Source: Beaufortia kweichowensis
Taxonomy: Eukaryota; Chordata; Actinopteri; Cypriniformes; Gastromyzontidae
Assembly (NCBI GenBank): GCA_019155185.1
Contig: CM032815.1
Coordinates: forward strand, 8,689,001 to 8,753,000
DNA length: 64,000 bases
Direction of reading: 5' to 3'
Positions 57,892-64,000 of the stretch are shown piece by piece. The notes under the pieces are model-generated. The model searched no databases and was not told the DNA's origin. It saw only the letters and a program-made list of their open reading frames with translations. The stretch's first letter is position 1; each line of letters starts with the position of its first letter. The position numbers and the translations under genes are program-made.

Positions 57892-60800
57892 ATGGATCCC
57901 ATGCAGCCCGTTCAAAGCTGCCCAAAGCCAGAAGAACCCACTAGACTACTGGGTCTCCACAAACCACCAGTTCAAATCTTGCTCGGAAATCCTTGCAAAC
58001 TACCCACTTCCTCACAGTGCCAAATGGGCATGACTGGAAACCCTCCTGTGGTTGGACATGCACAGGCATTACAGCCAATCCCAGATGGTCAGGAGAGAGT
58101 AAAACCGGGCTTGAGCTCACAAGCATCCATCAGTTCCATTAGCATCAGTCGTCCAAGACCAACAGCACTACCAAACAAGTCAGCGATCAAAGTGTCCAGG
58201 CCACCCGAACCTTCCTTGCAGGTTAAAGCCACGGGCACTTCCACCCGTCTGTCAAAGTCTCCAACGGAGTCATCGTTGTCTAACTACATCCCCCAAAACC
58301 CACAGATCAGCCCCACATCCAAACTTCACCTCAACCCTCCATCCATTCCCCGGACACTTCCGAGTCCTCCGGCACAGCCCGTCCGTGCCAACACGCATAA
58401 TAACCTAATCACCAAACCGAGCTCACCATCTAACCCCATTCCTCAACCGATCCCAAACCCAGAAGCACACATATCCCACACAGGAGACGCTAACAACAAG
58501 CTGAACCAAGCCATTAGCGAGGATGGTGATTTCAGGTGAGATGTCCTTTAAATGCCTTGTTCGATTACATCACACTCCAGTGATATGATATGACACGTTC
58601 GGCCACTGCCTGTCATTGCAGAATTCTGCTGGGTTTGCTTAAATCCACCCGCCTGGGGAAAAAATCGGACAGTTTATGAATCTCTAAACCATTTTCATGG
58701 CTTAGATTTTATGTTTTCTTAAATTTGCATAATATCTTTTGGTGACAGAATGGACACAGTTTAGCTGGCAGCATTCCTAAAACAAAAGTGTCTCTGGATA
58801 CAGCAGATCGCTGATAATGCGTAATGCTGTTTACTCATCGTACATCTGCTCCAATTATTGAGTTAAAAGCAGTTTAAGTGTTTTGTAAGCTAGTAAATGT
58901 AATAGGTGACATTTCGATGTGTATAATTGTGATTATTACTTGTATAACCATGATGGTTATAGTATGATAAACATGATGAGGAATATGAAATAAAATGTTC
59001 ATGGATTTGTATCTTTGCTCTAAAACCTGAAACCAGCCTGATTTTTAAATGTCATAGATTTACTCTCAATGCTTCAAATCAGAAACTGGCATAAAACTTG
59101 TTTACTGCAATTTATTTGAAAATTTACTGTACAATATCATTTTTAGGGTGCACATTGTCACGTGGAATGTAGGGTCTGCTATGCCACCTGATGACATCAC
59201 TTCCTTGTTCAGCCCTGGGATTGAAAACAGGAGCACAGATATGTTTGTTGTTGGGTGAGAATATCTGAATTTATTTGTAGCACGTAGCTTGTGCTATACT
59301 GTATATAGTGAATGAATTAACCTTCCCAGCATTCTTTGGTCCTTCATTGTCTCTGTGTTTGTGTGTCTCTGTCGCTGCAGACTACAGGAAGTGAACTCTA
59401 TGATAAACAAACGACTCAAAGACGCTCTCTTCACAGACCAGTGGAGTGAGCTGTGCATGGACACACTCAGCCGGTTCGGATATGTGCTGGTCAGTACAAA
59501 ACCAGTAGACTGTCAGGCTTAAATCAGATTTCGTTTTTTCTTGTAATAATCTTACTTGGTATGTAAAGATAAAATTCATGTTGCAGTAAATTTCAGTTAA
59601 TAAAGTTCACTTCAGTTCATGTTAGTTATATTTGTAGGTAAGAAGTAAAGTGTCTTTATTTTGCACAGGTGGCATCTCAGAGGATGCAGGGTGTTTTCTT
59701 GCTGGTGTTTTCCAAATTCTGCCACCTTCCCTTCCTCAGAGGGATACAAACCCAGAGCACACGCACCGGGCTTGGAGGATACTGGGTGAGTTCTGAAAAA
59801 ACATTATCTTAACATTAACAAAACTCGTTGTGAGCATTGATTGTCAACATCAACATCTGCACAGTGTAAGTGCAGCTTAACTGGGAAGGCGTTGTGCATG
59901 CGGTGCCAAGGTCATGGGTTTGAATTCCCAGGGATCACACCTGAACTGTTATGTATATCTTGAATACACTAAATGCTTGGCAAAAATATCAAATGTTATT
60001 GCCTTCCTGTAGCTCAGTAAGTAAAAGCCATAGTCATGACGAGCAACGACAAGGTCATGGGTTCGATCACAGGTATTGCACATACTCATAAAACTAGTGT
60101 ATTGTATAATGCACTGTTTAATTGTTTTTGGATAAAAGCATCTTCCAAATGCGTAAATGTAAATATAAAATGTGTGTGTGGGTGTGTTATTGTCAGCATG
60201 GCTCCAGGATTGCACTGCAGTCTCCTCTAAACAGGATACAGGAGGACACACAGCGGGTCTGTTTCTGACCCGTCTTCCACACAAACACACACATACAGCC
60301 GGTTCATCTCTGTTTGATCAAATGCAGAGTGAACACACAAACACACACAGAGCAGTTCACCGTTCTCCCTGGTGCATTACCCAGATAGAGAGAGCACAAC
60401 CCGTGGGAACTGAGCACCAGCGCTGCTAATAAACTGCATGTCTCTGCACAGCCCATTTCACCCTTCACTGAACAGTACATCCATAGCAAAGTGTTTAAAG
60501 GTGTAGATCACCCAAAACTGATTATTTACTCATACTTAGGGACAGATACAATGACAGATCATAGTTATCACGTCTGTCAAGCTACACAAAAAGCATCCTT
60601 TAATCTTGTTTAACATCATCAATGCCAAATGTTTCTTTTGTGTCTTAACCTGATAACTGTCACTGCACATAGCATCCAGATGAAAATCTGAACTACAATT
60701 TTTATTTTTATTTGTTTTTTATTAATTTAAGGTCTTTTTAAAAATATCATTAACATTAACATTTTTATTATTTTTGTTTATCGTTATGAAATTTGTCAAA

Positions 60801-63800
60801 TATTTATTTTGAGCCTTTAACCTTGCAATCAATATATATGTTTTGTCATGATTATATTGAAATTAAACTATGAAATAACATAGGTGTTTCTCCTTAGAAA
60901 CTGTGACAGTTAACAGATTAAAACAAAATGAAAGTCAACAGGAAGATTAGCAGTATGTATTTTTCAGTCTGTCTGTTGCACACAAATGTCCTATTTTTGC
61001 TTAAAAATTATATATAATATTAGAAAATAGCAGTAGTCATTGTGAACTGCCTGTGTATGAAAAATAGCTAAATGAAGATTTTTGTGCATCAACTGTTCCT
61101 TTAAAGGGATAAAAATTAAAATTATTTTATTATGTACTCACGCTCATGTCATGTCAAATCTGCAAGACTTTTCTTGCTTCAGCAGAACACAGAAGAAGAT
61201 ATTTTGCAAAATGCTGGTTACCGGCACCCATTCACTTTCATAGTGACACAAGGTACGATGGAAGTCAACAGGTGCCGGTAACCAGCGTTTTGCAAAATAT
61301 CTTCTTCTGTGTTCCACAAAAGCAAGAATCATATACAATGTTTGAATAACATAAGGGTGAACAAATTATGACATAATATTTATTTTTGGGTGAAATATCC
61401 CTTTAAGAATTTATTACGTTCCTGCTTAGCTCATTTCAAACCCATCATCAGTTCAATTCATGACACCAGCATTATTGTGACATGTAGAATAATTGGTCTT
61501 TTGCTGTTTGTCAGCTCGAAAATTCACTAGATCAGAGCTGAGAACTGCTGTGTTATTAATAGATTTCCATTATCCTCTGGCTCTTTATGTTTGTCTCAGG
61601 GAAATAAAGGGGGCGTGAGCGCTCGTATGATGGTTTTTGGACAACCCGTGTGCTTCCTAAACTGCCACCTGCCGGCTCACATGCGGAACCTGGAGCAGCG
61701 GATGGAGGACTTTGAGAGCATCCTACAGCAGCAGCAGTTTGAGGGCGGGGCCGCCGTGGGCGTGCTGGATCACGAGTGAGTACCGGAGAAAAATACATTT
61801 ATTAAATAATAGCAGTTTATTTAAAAAAAATCCCTTTAATTTCCCTTTAGGTCCAAACATACATAATTTATCATTATCAGAATTTCCAAGCTACTGCTTT
61901 TCATATAACAAAAACAGATAGCGACCATATGCTATCAGGCTAATCAAATTTTTTTATCTTACACTTGACTTTGACATTCTGTATAATATGTATTTGTGTG
62001 TTGTATAGAAAATACTTCACAAAGTTTTGGATAGGACAGATTTACGTTTCTTCTATAATATGACTTTAATGAATTTGAATGCGAATTTGGGTGATTTTGT
62101 TTAACTAATAATTGCATTGTTCGCAGTGTGGTGTTCTGGTTTGGTGATCTGAACTTCCGAATTGAAGGCTATGATATTCACGTGGTGAAAAGTGCGATTG
62201 AGAATGACAAACTGCCTCTCCTGTGGGAGAAAGATCAGGTGAGACACAATGGGTCATACCATATTATATCATACAGGAAACCGAAGCCTGTAATCGCACG
62301 GGCAACTTGATAACTTTCTAAATTATGTTTAGGTCCGACATGATTAGATAAGATCAGACTTTCATCTTTATCACACAACAGACACTTTCCATAATAAGGA
62401 AACAAAGTGTATTAAATGTATTAAATGAGATTTTTAAAACCAAAATCTTATTAAAGTATTACATTAATATACAAATAATTTATATTAAAATACCAAAATG
62501 TAGTAATACAGATTAAAAACATGATTTGTGTGATTTTGCTATTTCACTAATTATTTAACATTACTAAATTTTATATGTAAATAAAGTAAATAAAATTAGA
62601 GAGCAAATACAGTTACAGAAAGTACAGCAGAATAGATAACAGGGTTGTAGATTTGTGACCCTGTCTGTGTCATCTAAAGTCATTTTAGTCATTTTATACA
62701 TAAAATCATCCTACATTATGTAAAGAACATTCTGTGAAAATATAATCTTGATATCTTTAATGTTATCCTTAAGTCTATAGCGAAGATTATTATAGTAAAA
62801 TTATTCATTTAAATCAAATTTTGTCACGTTAATTGTGAGTCTTATATAAGCTAATAAAATAATAGTTTAACATGCCAAATTATTCTCTTGCTTATCAAAT
62901 TGTTCTCACTTTGTTGTTTTATTGTTTCACTTATGTGACAATACATATTTTCCATGTATTACCACTAGATGTCAGTGTATCACCACATCAATAAAATGAT
63001 ACCTTACTTAAGCATTTCCACAACTGCATGTGCACACCTTATGCTGTAATGTCTGCTAGATTGTACTGTTAACATTGAGATAACATTGAGGAACATTTTT
63101 CTTGTGTTTTGTCTGCCACAGCTCAACATGGCGAAAAAAAGCGAGTCTGTACTGGAGGGATTCATAGAAGGTCCCCTTAAATTCCCCCCAACGTACAAGT
63201 TTGATGTGGGAACGCACACTTATGACACAAGGTGTGCAAGTGTTTCTGCAAAACACACATTACACCCTCCTTTATCAGTGACAGCTTTATGAGTTACTTA
63301 ATATTGTTACTGTATTTCCCAGCGGCAAAAAGAGGAAGCCTGCCTGGACAGATCGCATCCTGTGGCGTCTCCGCAGGACGGGCTCCCCCGTGCCGTCCCA
63401 TATTGCCGCTCTGCAGCGGGGTCTGACCTCGTGGCTGGGCGGAGCCACCAGAGTATCCCAGCAGTTTTACCGTAGTCACATGGGTTTTACTATTAGTGAC
63501 CACAAGCCTGTGTCCGCCCTCTTCTCGCTACATGTGAGTCTAAAAACGGCGGGAAAGACACCGGATAGTCTGTGAGCGGAGCTGTTTGTATTTTAGGCGT
63601 ATCATCTTGTGTTGATTTATTAGCGTGACACTTTGACATTCAAGAGAGAAGAAATCGTTGCACACAAGACACAAAACTGTACATGCAATTAAAAAAAGCA
63701 CATGGGGGTCAGTGTTATTTGGTGATTCTTTGAAACATCTTCTTTTGTGTTCTGAAGAAGAAATAAAGTCATTTTGGGTTTGAAATGACATGGGGTGAAT

Positions 63801-64000
63801 AAATAGTAAAATAATTTTCATTTTTGGGTAAATAATTCCTTTAGTGCTTTCTGATAGGGCTTTGTTCACATCCCTAATCCTACAATGCCAAATAACAACT
63901 CTCGTCTATATCATTTTCCTCCACCCTCTTCAGTTTCCCTTTAAGGTAAATCTGCCATTAGTAACGCTGGAAGTGGAAAAGGAATGGACCAAATTTTCTG
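57892..64000 (+). CDS. inpp5j: INPP5J (PIPP) inositol polyphosphate 5-phosphatase, 5' part
   Basis: Exons: 57892-58535, 59147-59254, 59381-59489, 59669-59785, 61600-61775, 62127-62238, 63122-63231, 63323-63533 and 63934 to beyond the edge. Phases all match; about 551 residues are visible. Residues 1-214 are a Pro/Ser-rich, low-complexity N-terminus. The 5-phosphatase catalytic domain starts near 215: VTWNVGSAMPP, LQEVN (metal-binding Glu), GNKGGVSARM, NCHLPAH, FWFGDLNFR, PAWTDRIL and SDHKPVSALF, all catalytic motifs intact. Thr in PAWTDRIL where some relatives have Cys, and the LWRLRR segment, fit INPP5J. The enzyme removes the 5-phosphate of PI(4,5)P2 and PI(3,4,5)P3 at the plasma membrane and ruffles, restraining AKT signalling. 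The SKICH domain and C-terminus should lie to the right of the window. Confidence 0.93.
59870..59995 (+). repeat. Partial tRNA-derived SINE
   Basis: CAAGGTCATGGGTTTGAATTCCCAGG contains a B-box-like GGTTTGAATTCC (written here as two overlapping words: CAAGGTCATGGG and GGTTTGAATTCC). A diverged tail with AAATGCTTGGCAAAAAT follows. It lies just upstream of a better copy. Confidence 0.45.
60005..60172 (+). repeat. tRNA-derived SINE
   Basis: The head has an A-box-like TGTAGCTCAGTAAGT and a B-box-like GGTTCGATCAC about 45 bases later, as in a tRNA gene's internal promoter. The 3' tail TTTGGATAAAAGCATCTTCC and AAATGCGTAAATGTAAA is that of teleost SINEs. It lies in inpp5j intron 4. It cannot fold as a tRNA and is not a tRNA gene. 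Confidence 0.7.
61101..61406. mobile_element. Palindromic MITE (Angel-like), second full copy
   Basis: Ends are TTTAAAGGGAT on the left and ATATCCCTTTAA on the right. The arms AGAAGATATTTTGCAAAA and CTGGTTACCGGCACC recur inverted around a short loop, as in 5391-5686. It lies in inpp5j intron 4. The arm identity is high, suggesting a fairly young insertion or arm homogenisation. Confidence 0.85.
62653..62800. repeat. Partial copy of the TGTGACCCTG MITE
   Basis: TTGTGACCCTGTCTGTGTCA opens it; ACATAAAATCATCCTACATT and AAGAACATTCTGTGAAAA follow, as in 1159-1328. The far terminal repeat was not found. Confidence 0.55.
63690..63845 (-). mobile_element. Half copy of Angel-like MITE, reversed
   Basis: GAAACATCTTCTTTTGTGTTC, TGACATGGGGTGAATAAATA and TTTTTGGGTAAATAATTCCTTTA match the right half of the family. 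It lies in inpp5j intron 8. Confidence 0.55.

Noticed and set aside
60005..60080. tRNA gene
   Set aside because: A and B boxes are present but the arms do not pair into a cloverleaf and a SINE tail follows; it is a SINE head.

Overview
The window is nuclear DNA of a teleost fish, most likely a cypriniform. The genes are intron-rich with GT-AG introns. The background is AT-rich and crowded with short non-autonomous transposons, tRNA-derived SINE tails and simple repeats of a kind I associate with cyprinid genomes. There are no operons, CRISPR arrays or prokaryotic genes.

Layout, all genes on the + strand. (1) 1-4060: no gene recognised; small repeats. (2) 4080-13192: tbc1d10a (EPI64), a Rab GTPase-activating protein in nine coding exons. 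Exons 1-8 are clean. The last exon abuts a long CT microsatellite and holds three apparent frame breaks, yet still carries the PDZ-ligand end DTYL. (3) 13193-27590: a 14 kb gene-free stretch of repeats and possible regulatory DNA. (4) 27590-29650: aplnr, the single-exon apelin receptor, with promoter and poly(A) signal. (5) 29650-33226: a five-exon C-type lectin-like receptor gene, with an internally deleted relic of a second copy just upstream. (6) 33227-41400: repeats, an unidentified GC-richer block of broken reading frames at 35.2-36.0 kb, a hAT-like element with a nested insertion, and an orphan promoter with two perfect CREs and a TATA box at 39.4 kb. (7) 41440-45050: slc35e4, a two-exon nucleotide-sugar/triose-phosphate-type transporter. 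(8) 45050-53360: repeats, then smtnl1 (smoothelin-like, C-terminal CH domain) in seven coding exons. (9) 55000-64000: the 5' part of inpp5j (PIPP), nine coding exons visible, running off the right edge.

The genes do not form one pathway. What links them is synteny. From memory, human TBC1D10A, SLC35E4 and INPP5J lie at 22q12.2, while APLNR and SMTNL1 lie at 11q12.1, so this block mixes two human neighbourhoods. I found no convincing undescribed biological system. The best leads are the broken last exon of tbc1d10a, the CRE/TATA promoter without an obvious gene, the unidentified coding-like relic at 35.2 kb, the lectin relic, and the promoter inverted repeat at 4.1 kb.
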